Shown in pieces: positions 25,495-34,707 of a stretch of 64,000 bases of DNA. The notes beneath the pieces were generated by a model. That model worked only from the letters and a program-made list of their open reading frames with translations. It did not search any database and was not told where the DNA came from. The stretch is taken from contig NZ_JAEQND010000017.1 in the NCBI RefSeq assembly GCF_016722765.1, positions 46,519-110,518 of the forward strand. The letters run 5' to 3'. This DNA comes from Ramlibacter alkalitolerans. Lineage in GTDB: Bacteria > Pseudomonadota > Gammaproteobacteria > Burkholderiales > Burkholderiaceae_C. How positions within the stretch are numbered: position 1 is the first letter of the stretch; every line of letters starts with the position of its first letter. Both the position numbers and the translations under genes were made by a program.

Positions 25495-26595
25495 ATGGGC
25501 AGCATGGCAGTTGATTTCGAGCAGGCGCGGGCGTTTTTTCTGCGGGGCGTCGCCGCCTGCGAGGCCGGCCGCCTGCCCGAGGCGGAGCGCGATTTCGCCG
25601 CTGCCCTGTCGATGGCGCCCGGGCGGCCGTCGGTCCTGAGCAACCTCGGGGCGGTGCGGCTGAAGCTCGGTCGCGCGCAAGAGGCGCTGGAACTGCTGCG
25701 GGAGGCGCTGCAGCACGAACCGGAGAATCCCGAGACGCTGGGGCACTGCGGCACCGCGCTGGCCGAACTCGGTCGCACCGGCGAGGCCCTGGCCCATTTC
25801 GATCGCGCGCTGGCCGTGGATCCGCGCCCGCCAGCGCTGTGGACGCTGCGCGGGAATGCGCTGCGGGAACTGGGGCGCGGGCCGGAAGCGGCGCAGTCCT
25901 TCCGCGAGGCGCTGGCCCGCGGCGGCGACACCGAACTGCTTGGCTACTACCTGGCCGGCCTGGAGGCCGGCGCCCCACCGCCGCGGGCGCCCGCGCACTA
26001 CGTGGAAGCGCTGTTCGACGGCTATGCGGCGCAGTTCGACGCGCATTTGGTGCAGACGCTGCACTACGACGCGCCGCAAGTGCTCATCGCGCGGCTGGCC
26101 GCGGCGGGCCGGCGCTGGCGCAACGCGCTGGACCTGGGCTGCGGCACCGGCCTGTGCGGGCCCTTGCTGCGCGCGCTGGCCGACCGCGTGACGGGCGTGG
26201 ACCTGTCGGCGAACATGCTGGAGAAGGCCCGGGGCACCGGCGCGTACGACGCGCTGGTGCAGGCCGACGTGGTGGCCTTCCTCGCGCAGGCGAGCGAGTC
26301 CTTCGACCTGGTGGTCGCGGCCGACGTGTTCATCTACGTCGGTGCGCTCGACGAGGTGTTCGCGCTGCTCGCGCAGCGCATGCCGGCAGGCGCCGGCTTC
26401 TGCTTCACGGTGGAGGCGTCCTCCGGGCCCGAACTGGAGCTGCGCAGCAGCCTGCGCTATGCGCATTCCGAAGCGGGCCTGCGCCGGCTGGCGCAGCAGC
26501 ACGGCTTTCGCATCGCCGCCCTCGAGCAGCGGCCCGTGCGCCAGGAGCAGCGCGTGCCGATCGCCGGCCTGTTCGCCTGGCTGGAGAAAAGCTGA
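25495..26595 (+). CDS. TPR-repeat SAM-dependent methyltransferase
   Basis: The 366-residue fusion protein has about four TPR repeats in residues 5-150 (AFFLRGVAACEAGRLPEAERD and relatives) joined to a class I methyltransferase. Motif I is NALDLGCGTGLCGPLL at about 207-222, with the acidic residue of motif II in TGVDLSANMLEKAR. Proteins of this layout are annotated as methyltransferase/TPR proteins of unknown substrate. An alternative ATG lies at 25504. The gene is divergent from hemE. Confidence 0.88.
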   Translation: MGSMAVDFEQARAFFLRGVAACEAGRLPEAERDFAAALSMAPGRPSVLSNLGAVRLKLGRAQEALELLREALQHEPENPETLGHCGTALAELGRTGEALAHFDRALAVDPRPPALWTLRGNALRELGRGPEAAQSFREALARGGDTELLGYYLAGLEAGAPPPRAPAHYVEALFDGYAAQFDAHLVQTLHYDAPQVLIARLAAAGRRWRNALDLGCGTGLCGPLLRALADRVTGVDLSANMLEKARGTGAYDALVQADVVAFLAQASESFDLVVAADVFIYVGALDEVFALLAQRMPAGAGFCFTVEASSGPELELRSSLRYAHSEAGLRRLAQQHGFRIAALEQRPVRQEQRVPIAGLFAWLEKS

Positions 26596-26704
26596 GCCTG
26601 CCGTTCGGCGGGAAGATCGGCATTCGGGGGGAGGCGCGTGCAGACTCGCCGACGCACAGTGCCTGCACCGCGCAGCACGCGCAGACATCCCCCGGAGGAG
26701 CCCC

Positions 26705-27565
26705 ATGATCCCCATCGACGGACAGACGATGCGCGAGGTGGCCCCGCGCTTCAGCGGCGAACTCGGCGAGCGGCAGGAAGCCATCATCAACGCGGTGGGC
26801 GCCGTGCTCGCCGCCACGCTCGACCGCTACGAGATCAACACCCGGCTGCGCATCGCGCACTTCCTGGGCCAGACCTGCCATGAGTCGGCGGGCTTCCGCA
26901 CCACCGAGGAGTTCGCGAGCGGCCAAGCGTACGAAGGCCGCAAGGACCTCGGCAACACGCAGCCCGGCGACGGCGTGCGCTTCAAGGGCCGCGGCCTGCT
27001 GCAGCTGACGGGGCGTGCCAACTACCAGGAATACGGGCGCGCACTCGGGGTGGACCTGGTGGGCCAGCCGGAACTCGCGGCCGAGCCCGCGCTGTCGCTG
27101 CAGATCGCCTGCGAATTCTGGAAGCGCAAGCAGATCAACCGGGTGTGCGACGACGACGACGTGGTGGGGGTCACGCGCAAGGTGAACGGCGGCAAGAACG
27201 GCCTGGCCGAACGCAGCACCTTCACCGCCAAGGCCAAGGCGGCCATCGCGCGCATCGAGGCCTTCATGCTCGAAGGCTGTGCGGAGCCCGGCGACGACAA
27301 CCGCCCGGTGCTGCGGCGTGGCTCCAAGGGCGAGCTGGTGGGCGAGCTGCAGCAGTTGCTGCGGCAGCAGGGTTTCGCACTGGCGCACGACGAGGACTTC
27401 GGCGCCGCCACCGAGCTGGCGGTCGTCGCGTTCCAGAGTGGGCGCAAGCTGGAGGCCGACGGCATCGTCGGCCCGCAGACGTGGGCGGCGCTCGCCGCGC
27501 AGCCGCGCGCCGTGCCGGCAGCCGCCAAGGCCGCTGCGCGCCCGGCGGCGCGCAAGCGCGCGTAG
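26705..27565 (+). CDS. GH19-type muralytic enzyme with C-terminal peptidoglycan-binding domain
   Basis: The 286-residue protein has a glycoside hydrolase 19 (chitinase/endolysin-like) domain over about residues 15-195. Family motifs are HFLGQTCHESAGF with the catalytic Glu, and KGRGLLQLTGRANYQEYG. A PG_binding_1 domain follows at about 205-268 (VLRRGSKGELVGELQQLLRQ; DGIVGPQTWAAL), then a Pro/Ala/Arg-rich basic tail. GGAGGAG precedes the ATG. No signal peptide is present, as in phage-type endolysins, though no other phage genes are nearby. It may be a domesticated endolysin. Confidence 0.88.
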   Translation: MIPIDGQTMREVAPRFSGELGERQEAIINAVGAVLAATLDRYEINTRLRIAHFLGQTCHESAGFRTTEEFASGQAYEGRKDLGNTQPGDGVRFKGRGLLQLTGRANYQEYGRALGVDLVGQPELAAEPALSLQIACEFWKRKQINRVCDDDDVVGVTRKVNGGKNGLAERSTFTAKAKAAIARIEAFMLEGCAEPGDDNRPVLRRGSKGELVGELQQLLRQQGFALAHDEDFGAATELAVVAFQSGRKLEADGIVGPQTWAALAAQPRAVPAAAKAAARPAARKRA

Positions 27566-27568
27566 TTC

Positions 27569-28894
27569 CTAGCGCACCGCTTTCCGCAGCGCCTGGTCGA
27601 TGTCCCAGAGGATGTCGTCGACATCCTCGATGCCCACCGAGAGGCGGATCATGTCCGGCCGCACGCCGGCGCGCGCCAGTTCTTCCTCGCTCAACTGGCG
27701 GTGCGTGGTGGAGGCGGGGTGGATCACCAGCGTCTTGGCATCACCGATGTTGGCCAGGTGCGAGAGGAACTCGCAGGCATCGATGAAGCGCTCGCCGGCT
27801 CGCGCCGCGTCATCCGCGCGGATGCCGAAGGTGAGGATGCCCGATGCGCCCGGCTGGCCGTCGATGGCGCGGAACTGCTTCTTCGCCAGCGCGTGGTGCG
27901 GCGAGCCCTCCAGCCCGGGATAGTTGACCCAGCCCACCAGCGGGTGGTCGCTGAGGAACTCGGCGACGCGGCGGGCGTTGCGGCAGTGCGCCTGCATGCG
28001 CAGGTGCAGCGTCTCGACGCCCTGCAGGATCAGCCAGGCGTTGAGCGGCGACAGCGCGCCGCCGAAGGTGCGGTTCACCTCCATGCGCGCCTTCATCGTG
28101 TAGCCGAAGTCGCCGAAGGTCTCGTAGAACTTGACGCCGTGGTAGGCGCGGCTCGGCTCTAGCATCTCGGGAAACTTCTCGCGCGCCAGGCCGCTGCCCC
28201 AGTCGAACTTGCCCGACTCCACCAGCACACCCGCCATGGTCGTGCCGTGGCCGCCCAGGTACTTGGTGGCGCTGTGCACGATGATGTCGGCGCCGAAGGC
28301 GAAGGGGTTGCACAGGTAGGGGCTGGCCACCGTGTTGTCGACGATCAGCGGCAGGCCGTGCTCGTGCGCGATGCGTGCCACGGCCTCGATGTCGAACACG
28401 TTGACGAGCGGGTTGCCCAGCGTCTCGCCGTAGACGGCGCGCGTGTTCGGCCGGATCGCGCGGCGGAAGTTGTCCGGATCCTCCGGGTCGACGAAGGTCG
28501 TTTCGATGCCGAGGCGGCCGAAGCCGATCCCCAGTTGGCCGACGGTGCCGCCATACAGCGTGGAGGCAGCGACGATGTGGTCGCCGGCCTTGAGGATGGC
28601 GAGGATCGCCGTCATCTGCGCCGCCATGCCGGTGGCGCAGGCCAGCGCCGCGCGCCCGCCTTCCAATGAGGCGACGCGTTCCTCCAGCACCGCGACGGTC
28701 GGATTGCTGATGCGGCTGTAGACGTTGCCGAAGGTCTGCAGGTTGAACAGGCTGGCGGCGTGCTCCGCCGAATCGAACACGAAGCTGGTGGTCTGGTGGA
28801 TCGGCGTGGCGCGCGCGCCGGTCACCGGGTCGGGGATGGCGCCGGCGTGGATGGCGCGGGTGCCGAATCCGTAGTCGTGGTCCTGTTGGCTCAT
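27569..28894 (-). CDS. metY: O-acetylhomoserine sulfhydrylase (aminocarboxypropyltransferase)
   Basis: The 441-residue PLP enzyme of the Cys/Met metabolism family makes homocysteine from O-acetylhomoserine and sulfide. Family motifs are GFGTRAIHAGAIPDPVTGARATPI, YSRISNPTVAVLEERVASLEGG and the PLP lysine in HSATKYLGGHGTTMAG. HPASTTHRQLSEEEL near the C-terminus is diagnostic. The length suits MetY rather than the shorter MetB/MetC. It converges on the GH19 gene with 3 nt between stops. A GTAGGCTGG repeat separates it from the upstream CoA-binding gene; no SAM riboswitch was seen. Confidence 0.95.
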   Translation of the reverse strand: MSQQDHDYGFGTRAIHAGAIPDPVTGARATPIHQTTSFVFDSAEHAASLFNLQTFGNVYSRISNPTVAVLEERVASLEGGRAALACATGMAAQMTAILAILKAGDHIVAASTLYGGTVGQLGIGFGRLGIETTFVDPEDPDNFRRAIRPNTRAVYGETLGNPLVNVFDIEAVARIAHEHGLPLIVDNTVASPYLCNPFAFGADIIVHSATKYLGGHGTTMAGVLVESGKFDWGSGLAREKFPEMLEPSRAYHGVKFYETFGDFGYTMKARMEVNRTFGGALSPLNAWLILQGVETLHLRMQAHCRNARRVAEFLSDHPLVGWVNYPGLEGSPHHALAKKQFRAIDGQPGASGILTFGIRADDAARAGERFIDACEFLSHLANIGDAKTLVIHPASTTHRQLSEEELARAGVRPDMIRLSVGIEDVDDILWDIDQALRKAVR

Positions 28895-28903
28895 GTTGGT
28901 GGT

Positions 28904-28944
28904 CGTAGGCTGGTGGTGGAGCGGAGCGAAACCCCAGCGCTTCA
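28904..28944. repeat. GTAGGCTGG element between CoA-binding gene and metY
   Basis: CGTAGGCTGGTGGTGGAGCG runs into AACCCCAGCGCTTCA. The terminal TTCA contains the TGA stop of the minus-strand gene at 28942-29421. Confidence 0.8.
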
Positions 28945-29421
28945 GTAGAACAGCTGCTGCGGCCGCCGCGCCGAGATCACCTTGGTATCCACGCCGGCCC
29001 AGTTGAGCCCGCCGAACAGGCGCGCATGCTCGATCTTCACGCAGCGGTCCATCACCACGTCCAGGCCGGCGGCGCGCGCCTTGGCGGCCGAAGCCTCGTC
29101 GACCACGCCGATCTGCAGCCACAGGCACCTGGCGCCGATGGCCATGGCTTCCTCGGCGATCGGCGGGATGTCGGCGCTCTTGCGGAAGCAGTCGACCATG
29201 TCGATCTTCTCGCCGGCTTGCGCCGCCGCCGTCACGCTGGGGTAGCTGCGCTGTCCCAGGATCTCGGGCGCCGAAGGATTGATCGGCACGATGCGGTAGC
29301 CGTGCTCCTGCATGTACTTGGCCGCGAAGTAGCTCGGGCGATGCCATTGCGGCGACAGGCCCACCACGGCGAGCGTGCGGCAGGTGCGGAGGATGCGGCG
29401 CAGTTCGTGGATCGTGCTCAT
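28942..29421 (-). CDS. CoA-binding domain protein (YccU family)
   Basis: The 159-residue Rossmann-like protein carries LAVVGLSPQWHRPSYFAAKYM, the CoA_binding_2 fingerprint, and VVMDRCVKIEHARLFGG near the C-terminus. It would bind CoA or a nucleotide; the physiological role of the family is unclear. Its stop codon is supplied by the GTAGGCTGG element. It lies 29 nt after the DsbD gene, probably in the same transcript running towards metY. Confidence 0.9.
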   Translation of the reverse strand: MSTIHELRRILRTCRTLAVVGLSPQWHRPSYFAAKYMQEHGYRIVPINPSAPEILGQRSYPSVTAAAQAGEKIDMVDCFRKSADIPPIAEEAMAIGARCLWLQIGVVDEASAAKARAAGLDVVMDRCVKIEHARLFGGLNWAGVDTKVISARRPQQLFY

Positions 29422-29450
29422 CGCGCCAGTGTACGCACCGGCGCGCCGGC

Positions 29451-31589
29451 CTACATCTGGCCGATGGCGTTGCGCACTTCGTCGGCGCCCAGCACCTCGG
29501 ACAGCACCACGGGCGCGCGGCCCGGGCGGTACACCACGTACACGGGCACGCCGTTGCGCCCCAGTTGCGCAAGCGCCGCGGTGATGGCGGGATCGCGCCG
29601 CGTCCAGTCGGCGCGCAGCAGGGTGAAGTTGCCCTTGTCGAAATCGGCCAGCACGTCGCCGCGCGACAGCGTGGTCTTCTTGTTCAACTGGCAGGTGACG
29701 CACCAGGCGGCGGTGAAGTCCACGAACACCGGCTTGCCGGCCGCCACCAGTTGCTGCACGCGCTCCGGCGCCCAGGGCTGCCAGCGGCTGTCGGCGGAGG
29801 TGGCGATCGCGCCGGCCGTGGGCGTGCGCGTGATCGCGCCGCCGATGGACCAGGCCACGAACACCAGGCCGGCCACGGCCACCGAGCCCAGGATCACGCG
29901 GGTGCGGCCGTGCAGCGTCAGCGCCCAGACCACCATGCTCAGGGCCACCAGCAGCGCCAGCAGCGAGGCCGCGCCGTCGACGCCGCTCTGCTGGCCCAGC
30001 ACCCAGGTGAGCCAGGCGACCGTCGCGAACATCGGGAAGGCCATCAGGCGGCGGAAGGTCTCCATCCAGGCGCCGGGCCGGGGCAGCCAGCCGGCAATGG
30101 CCGGGACCCAGGCCGCAGCCAGGTAAGGCAGGGCCATGCCGAAGCCGAGCGCAAGGAAGATCGCCATCGCTTCGCCGGCCGGCAGGGTGGCCGCGAAGCC
30201 GAGCGAGGCGCCCATGAAGGGCGCGGTGCAGGGCGAAGCTACGGCGACGGCCAGCACGCCGGTCAGGAAGGCGTTCGCCACCGGGTGCCTGGCTTCCAGC
30301 GTCGCCACCGAGCTGGGAAGGAAGGAGCGGAATTCGAACACGCCGGCCAGGTTCAGCGCGATCAGCGTGAACAGCGCGGCCAGCGCCGCGACCACGCCGG
30401 GCGACTGCAGCTGGAAGCCCCAGCCCAGTTGCTCGCCGGCCGCGCGCAGCGCCAGCATCAGCGCGCCGAGCGCGGCGAACGACACCACCACGCCGACGGT
30501 ATAGGCCAGGCCGCTGATGCGGTGGCCGCGCCGGTCGTCCGCGTGCTGGGTGAAGCCCACGACCTTGATCGCGAGCACCGGGAACACGCAAGGCATGAGG
30601 TTGAGGATCAGCCCGCCGAGCAGGGCGCCGAACAGCGCGGCCAGCAAGGTGGTGCCGGCGGTCGATGGCGCGGCGGCGGTCGGGAGGGCGGCGCTCTGGC
30701 GCAGCGCCTCCTGCAGCGCGGGCGAGGCTGCGGCCACCGGCGCCGCCTTGGCCGGCCAGGTGCCGGTGACGGGCGCTTCGACGCGCCAGGCCTGGCCGCC
30801 GGCGGCGAGCACCACCGGGAGCACGTCCGGGCTGGCGCCGCGATGCGGTGACAAGGGCACGCTGGCCGTCCAGGTGTCGCCGTTCCAGGCCTGCGTCCAG
30901 GCGCCGGGGGGGTCGATCACTTCCCCGGTTTCGGGGAAGAACTCGAGGTTTTTTCCCCGCGCGGCGGCCGGCAGGCCAGGCACCGAGATCGCCAGCTTCT
31001 GGCCTTCGACCTTGACCCCGGCGGCCGATTTCAGCGGCTGCGGCACGGCCGCCAGTGCGGCCTGGAAGTCGCCGCCGTGCAGCGCCGTGGAGCCGCGCGC
31101 CGGCAGCCGGAGCGTGAAGCTGCCCTCTTCGGGGATGCATTCCTTCTGGCAGACCAGCCAGGACGCCTTGAGCTGGATCTCGGCGTCGCCGGTCAGCGAG
31201 GGCTTGAAGGCCTGGGTGACGGTGAGGGGCACCGGCAGCAGCACGGTGCCCTCGTAGCCGTAGTTCATCAGCGGGCCGACCGGCAGCTTGTGCGGCACCG
31301 GCCACGCGATCTCGCCCGCCTCCAGGCCGGCCGGCAGGCTGAAGGCGACCTGCGTCGGCAGGCCGGAGTCGCCCGGGTTCTTCCAGTAGGTGTGCCACTC
31401 GGGTTGGTGGGTGATCTTCAGGCCCAGCCAGACCGGCTTGCCGGCTTCCAGGCCGTCCGGCGCGTGCGCCAGCAGCTCGGCCCGGACGTGGTCGGTGGCG
31501 ACCACGGACTTGTCCGCCTGGGCGAAGGAAGCGGCGGGCAGGACGGCGGCCGCCAGGGTGGCGGCGGCAAGCAGGCGGGCGAATCTCAT
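29451..31589 (-). CDS. dsbD: DsbD-family thiol:disulfide interchange protein
   Basis: The 712-residue membrane protein moves electrons from cytoplasmic thioredoxin to periplasmic proteins. A signal peptide (1-23) precedes a periplasmic N-terminal domain with C147 and C151 (VCQKEC). The roughly eight-segment membrane domain has redox cysteines in NLMPCVFPVLAIK and ASPCTAPFMG. The C-terminal thioredoxin domain has WCVTC at 629-633. A long N-terminal domain of this kind is also seen in ScsB-like reductases, so the periplasmic clients may differ from those of E. coli DsbD. The ATG overlaps the stop of the upstream AlaX-like gene (ATGA). Confidence 0.92.
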   Translation of the reverse strand: MRFARLLAAATLAAAVLPAASFAQADKSVVATDHVRAELLAHAPDGLEAGKPVWLGLKITHQPEWHTYWKNPGDSGLPTQVAFSLPAGLEAGEIAWPVPHKLPVGPLMNYGYEGTVLLPVPLTVTQAFKPSLTGDAEIQLKASWLVCQKECIPEEGSFTLRLPARGSTALHGGDFQAALAAVPQPLKSAAGVKVEGQKLAISVPGLPAAARGKNLEFFPETGEVIDPPGAWTQAWNGDTWTASVPLSPHRGASPDVLPVVLAAGGQAWRVEAPVTGTWPAKAAPVAAASPALQEALRQSAALPTAAAPSTAGTTLLAALFGALLGGLILNLMPCVFPVLAIKVVGFTQHADDRRGHRISGLAYTVGVVVSFAALGALMLALRAAGEQLGWGFQLQSPGVVAALAALFTLIALNLAGVFEFRSFLPSSVATLEARHPVANAFLTGVLAVAVASPCTAPFMGASLGFAATLPAGEAMAIFLALGFGMALPYLAAAWVPAIAGWLPRPGAWMETFRRLMAFPMFATVAWLTWVLGQQSGVDGAASLLALLVALSMVVWALTLHGRTRVILGSVAVAGLVFVAWSIGGAITRTPTAGAIATSADSRWQPWAPERVQQLVAAGKPVFVDFTAAWCVTCQLNKKTTLSRGDVLADFDKGNFTLLRADWTRRDPAITAALAQLGRNGVPVYVVYRPGRAPVVLSEVLGADEVRNAIGQM

Positions 31590-32374
31590 GGCTGGTGGGT
31601 GGAGCTCTGCGTTGGGCGCGAAGTTCCGGGCGTTGGGGCGAAGCCCAGCACCACCCGTCGGGTGGTGGCGCTCTTCTTCTCGATCTTGGTGACGACCACC
31701 GCCCCGATTTCCGAGGTGTTGGCCACGTGGGTGCCCCCGCAGGGCTGGTAATCGATGGCGGCCGCGCCGCCGATGCGGATGGTGCGCACGCGCCCGCTGC
31801 CGCGCGGCGGCTGGACCGACATGCTCTTGACCAGGGCTGGATTGGCATCCAGCTCCTCGTCGGTGATGGCGCCGATTTCCACCGCGTGGGCCGCGCCGAC
31901 CAGGCGGGCGATGCCTTCGGTGAGCGCTTCCTTCTCCAGCGGGTCCGTCATGTTGAAGTCCAGCCGGGCGTAGTCGGGCGTGATGGAGCAGCCGTTCACG
32001 AGCTGCGGCACCAGGTGGCACAGGAGGTGGGTGGTGGTGTGAAAGCGCATCAGCCGGTGCCGCCGCTCCCAGTCGATGCGGGCGACCACGCTGGTGCCCG
32101 GGCGCAGTTCGGCCAGCAGCGCCTCTTGCCCGGCCTGCGGCACGTGGGCGATCGCGCCCGTGGGCTGGCCCAGTTCGTCCTTCGCCTTGCGGGTGTCCGC
32201 CACCTGCAGCACCCGGCCGTCGGCCAGCACCAGGACGCCGGCGTCGCCGGCCTGACCGCCGCCGAGGGGATAGAACACCGTGCGGTCCAGCACCACGCCC
32301 TGTTCGCCGACGGCGACGACGGTGGCGGGCGTCTCCCGCAGGTAGGCATCCTCTCGAAACAGCTCTTGCGTCAT
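31586..32374 (-). CDS. AlaX-type alanyl-tRNA editing protein
   Basis: The 262-residue stand-alone relative of the AlaRS editing domain would hydrolyse mischarged Ser- or Gly-tRNA(Ala). Zinc-ligand motifs are RFHTTTHLLCHLV (HxxxH) and QPCGGTHVANTSEIG (CxxxH). The N-terminal part, VLDRTVFYPLGGGQAGDAG, matches the AlaRS-like OB region of AlaX-M/L. The Thr/Pro/Ser tail is variable. It is the first gene of the minus-strand run to metY and is divergent from the lipoprotein gene at 32442. Confidence 0.9.
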   Translation of the reverse strand: MTQELFREDAYLRETPATVVAVGEQGVVLDRTVFYPLGGGQAGDAGVLVLADGRVLQVADTRKAKDELGQPTGAIAHVPQAGQEALLAELRPGTSVVARIDWERRHRLMRFHTTTHLLCHLVPQLVNGCSITPDYARLDFNMTDPLEKEALTEGIARLVGAAHAVEIGAITDEELDANPALVKSMSVQPPRGSGRVRTIRIGGAAAIDYQPCGGTHVANTSEIGAVVVTKIEKKSATTRRVVLGFAPTPGTSRPTQSSTHQP

Positions 32375-32441
32375 TCCCCGATTGTCCCTTTTCCCGGGCG
32401 ACCTCCCCACAGTGTGGGATCAACGATGCACACTTCGTGCC

Positions 32442-33753
32442 ATGTCCCGAAGTGCCTGCATCCTCTTCGTGCTGCTCGCGGGCCTGGCCGGCTGCAGCGA
32501 TACCGCCCGCCTGCCCGAAGCGGCCACGCAGGGGGCGCAGCCGCAACTGCCACCGCCCGTGAAGGCGCTGATTCCCACCGTGCACATCGCGCCGGCCGAG
32601 GGCTGGCCGCAGGGCGCCGGGGCCGCAGGCGCCGGCCGGCTTCCGGGTGACGGCGGTCGACCGGGGCCTGGAGCACCCGCGCTGGCTGTACGTGCTGCCG
32701 AACGGGGACATTCTCGTCGCCGAGAGCAATGCGCCCAAGCCGCCGCCGGAGGACGAGCCGAAGGGCCTCAAGAACTTCGTGATGAAGCAGGTGATGAAGC
32801 GGGCCGGCGCCGGCGTGCCCAGCCCGGACCGGATCATGCTGCTGCGCGACGCCAACGGCGACGGCCAGGCGGAGCACAGGAGCGTGTTCATCGAGCACCT
32901 GCATTCGCCCTTCGGCATGGCGCTGGTGGGCAACACGCTCTACGTGGCCAATGCGGATGCGGTGCTGCGCTTTCCCTACCAGGCGGGGCAGACGCAGATC
33001 AGCGCCGCGCCGGTGAAGGTGACCGACCTGCCGGCCGGGCGCAACCACCACTGGACCAAGGGCCTGGTGGCGAGCCCCGATGGCCGCAAGCTCTATGTGT
33101 CGGTGGGCTCGAACAGCAACGTCGCCGAAGCCGGCATGGAGATCGAGGAGGGCCGGGCCGCGATCTGGGAGATCGACCTGGCCAGCGGCAGCAAGCGCCT
33201 GTTCGCCGGCGGCCTGCGTAATCCGGTGGGGCTGGCCTTCGAGCCGCGCACCCGCGCGCTGTGGGCCGTGGTCAACGAACGCGACGAGCTCGGGAGCGAC
33301 CTCGTGCCGGACTACCTCACCTCGGTGCGTGAGGGCGCGTTCTACGGGTGGCCCTGGAGCTACTGGGGCGCGCACGTGGACGAGCGCGTGAAGCCGCCGC
33401 GCCCGGACATGGTGGCGCGCGCGATCGCACCCGACTTCGGCCTGGGCAACCACGTGGCGCCGCTGGGGCTGGCGTTCTCGGAAGGAAGAATGACTGGGCC
33501 GTTTGCGGATGGGGCCTTCGTCGGCGAGCACGGCTCCTGGAACCGCCAGCCGCGCAGCGGCTACAAGGTGGTGTTCATCCCGTTCGCGAATGGGCGGCCG
33601 GCCGGTCCGCCGCAGGATTTCCTCACCGGCTTCCTGAGCCCCGAGGGCAAGGCCTGGGGCCGTCCCGTGGGCGTGGCGCTCGATCGGTCCGGCGCCCTTC
33701 TGGTGGCCGACGATGTCGGCAACACCGTCTGGCGCGTTGCGCCTGCGCGCTGA
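32442..33753 (+). pseudogene. PQQ-type sugar/sorbosone dehydrogenase-like lipoprotein gene, frameshifted
   Basis: The first frame encodes a lipoprotein signal (FVLLAGLAGCSD, Cys about residue 17) and VHIAPAEGWPQGAG. The family sequence then continues in the +1 frame from about 32620 as APAGFRVTAVDRGLEHPRW, running to the TGA at 33753. The long second part has beta-propeller features (LYVLPNGDILVAESN, HSPFGMALVGNTLYVAN, FAGGLRNPVGLAFEP, VGEHGSWNRQPRSGYKV). One extra base in the GC-rich run at about 32614-32632 explains the break. An in-frame GTG at 32647 could start a shorter cytoplasmic product, but would lose the export signal. A sequencing error in the GGGG run is possible. Confidence 0.75.
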
Positions 33754-33777
33754 CCCTGTTCCGCGCTCCCGCGCCTT

Positions 33778-33816
33778 GTAGGCTGGTGGTGAGCCGCGCC
33801 AGCGCGAACCCCAGCG
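33778..33816. repeat. GTAGGCTGG element after the dehydrogenase
   Basis: GTAGGCTGGTGGTGAGCCGC continues to GCGCGAACCCCAGCG. It lies between the convergent ends of the frameshifted gene and a small minus-strand frame. Confidence 0.8.
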
Positions 33817-33827
33817 ATCCCGTGGCC

Positions 33828-34004
33828 TCAGCTCAACGCCGGCAGCGTCCCGTTCAGGTACGCCGTGATGATCATGGCGGTGAGCGACGGTCCCCGCGTG
33901 CACTGGTCCAGCGCCACGGCGATCGACAAGGCCAGCGAGGGCCACACGGCCCGGTTCCAGCTCTCGCGCCAGGCGGTTTCAGCGAATGTACGAAGAGTCC
34001 CCAT
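33828..34004 (-). CDS. Possible 58-residue small protein
   Basis: The frame encodes an N-terminal amphipathic part (RTFAETAWRESWNRAVW) and a hydrophobic middle (PSLALSIAVALDQ). The ribosome site is weak (GAAGAAC, about 10 nt from the ATG at 34004). It ends beside a GTAGGCTGG repeat. I do not recognise it, and overlapping plus-strand frames are equally long, so it could be spurious. The gap 34005-34132 holds nothing else I recognise. Confidence 0.35.
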   Translation of the reverse strand: MGTLRTFAETAWRESWNRAVWPSLALSIAVALDQCTRGPSLTAMIITAYLNGTLPALS

Positions 34005-34132
34005 GCAGCTATGTTCTTCGCCAGGCCGTGCCCTGTCGTTCGGCGGAAGCCGCGTGCAGGGCGTCGCGCGCAAGCAGCCCGTCCGTAAGACGCGTGACTA
34101 CAGGCGCGTGCGCCTGCTTGCAAGCGTGTCGG

Positions 34133-34603
34133 TCAGGAACGCTGGGGTAGCGGCAGGGCCGTCTTGTAGCGGACCTGCTTGAGCGCGAAGCTGGAGCGGA
34201 TCTTCTCGATCCCCGGGATCGGCGTGAGCTGTTCCAGGATGAAGCGCTCCAGCGCCGCGATGTCCGGCACGGCGACGCGGATCAGGTAGTCGCTGTCGCC
34301 CGTCATGAGGTAGCACTCCATCACCTCGTCGTGCTCCGCGATCCGGCGCTCGAACTCCGCCAGGGCTTCCTTGGACTGCGACTTCAGGCTGATGTTGATG
34401 AAGACGTTCAGCCCCAGGCCCAGCGCCTTGGCGTTCGCCAGCGCCACGTAGCGCTCGATCACGCCGGCGGCCTCGAGCGCCTTCACGCGCGCGAGACACG
34501 GCGAAGGCGAGAGGTGGACGCGCCGCGCCAGCTCCACGTTGGTGAGCGAGCCGTCTTCCTGGAGTTGGGCCAGGATGCGGAGGTCGATCGGGTCGAGTTG
34601 CAT
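34133..34603 (-). CDS. Lrp/AsnC-family transcriptional regulator
   Basis: The 156-residue protein begins MQLDPIDLRILAQLQEDGSL with the helix-turn-helix NVELARRVHLSPSPCLARVK. The C-terminal RAM domain contains VMECYLMTGDSDYLIRV. It is divergent from the E1 gene at 34708. In Pseudomonas putida an Lrp-type regulator (MdeR) is paired with a PDH-E1 homologue (MdeB) and methionine gamma-lyase; here only the first two partners are adjacent. The ATG at 34603 fits the family start better than the 21-residue longer frame. Confidence 0.92.
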   Translation of the reverse strand: MQLDPIDLRILAQLQEDGSLTNVELARRVHLSPSPCLARVKALEAAGVIERYVALANAKALGLGLNVFINISLKSQSKEALAEFERRIAEHDEVMECYLMTGDSDYLIRVAVPDIAALERFILEQLTPIPGIEKIRSSFALKQVRYKTALPLPQRS

Positions 34604-34628
34604 GGAATGCTGCGTACAACGGTGCGCG

Positions 34629-34643
34629 CGGCATTTTATGCTG
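34629..34643 (-). promoter_or_regulatory. Lrp-type operator candidate in the regulator-E1 gap
   Basis: Read on the minus strand the 15-mer is CAGCATAAAATGCCG. It matches the E. coli Lrp consensus YAGHAWATTWTDCTR at 12 of 15 positions. GCAT-TTT-ATGC forms its core palindrome. It lies between the two divergent genes, near a TATGCT possible -10. Confidence 0.5.
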
Positions 34644-34707
34644 CCGAGCCTCCCCCCGCTGTGCACTTCGGCGCCCCGTGCCGCGGCTTCCTGCCTAGAG
34701 TGGAGGC

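Noticed and set aside
28895..28941. Possible SAM or homocysteine riboswitch before metY
   Set aside because: The short gap is occupied by the GTAGGCTGG element and no riboswitch core was seen.
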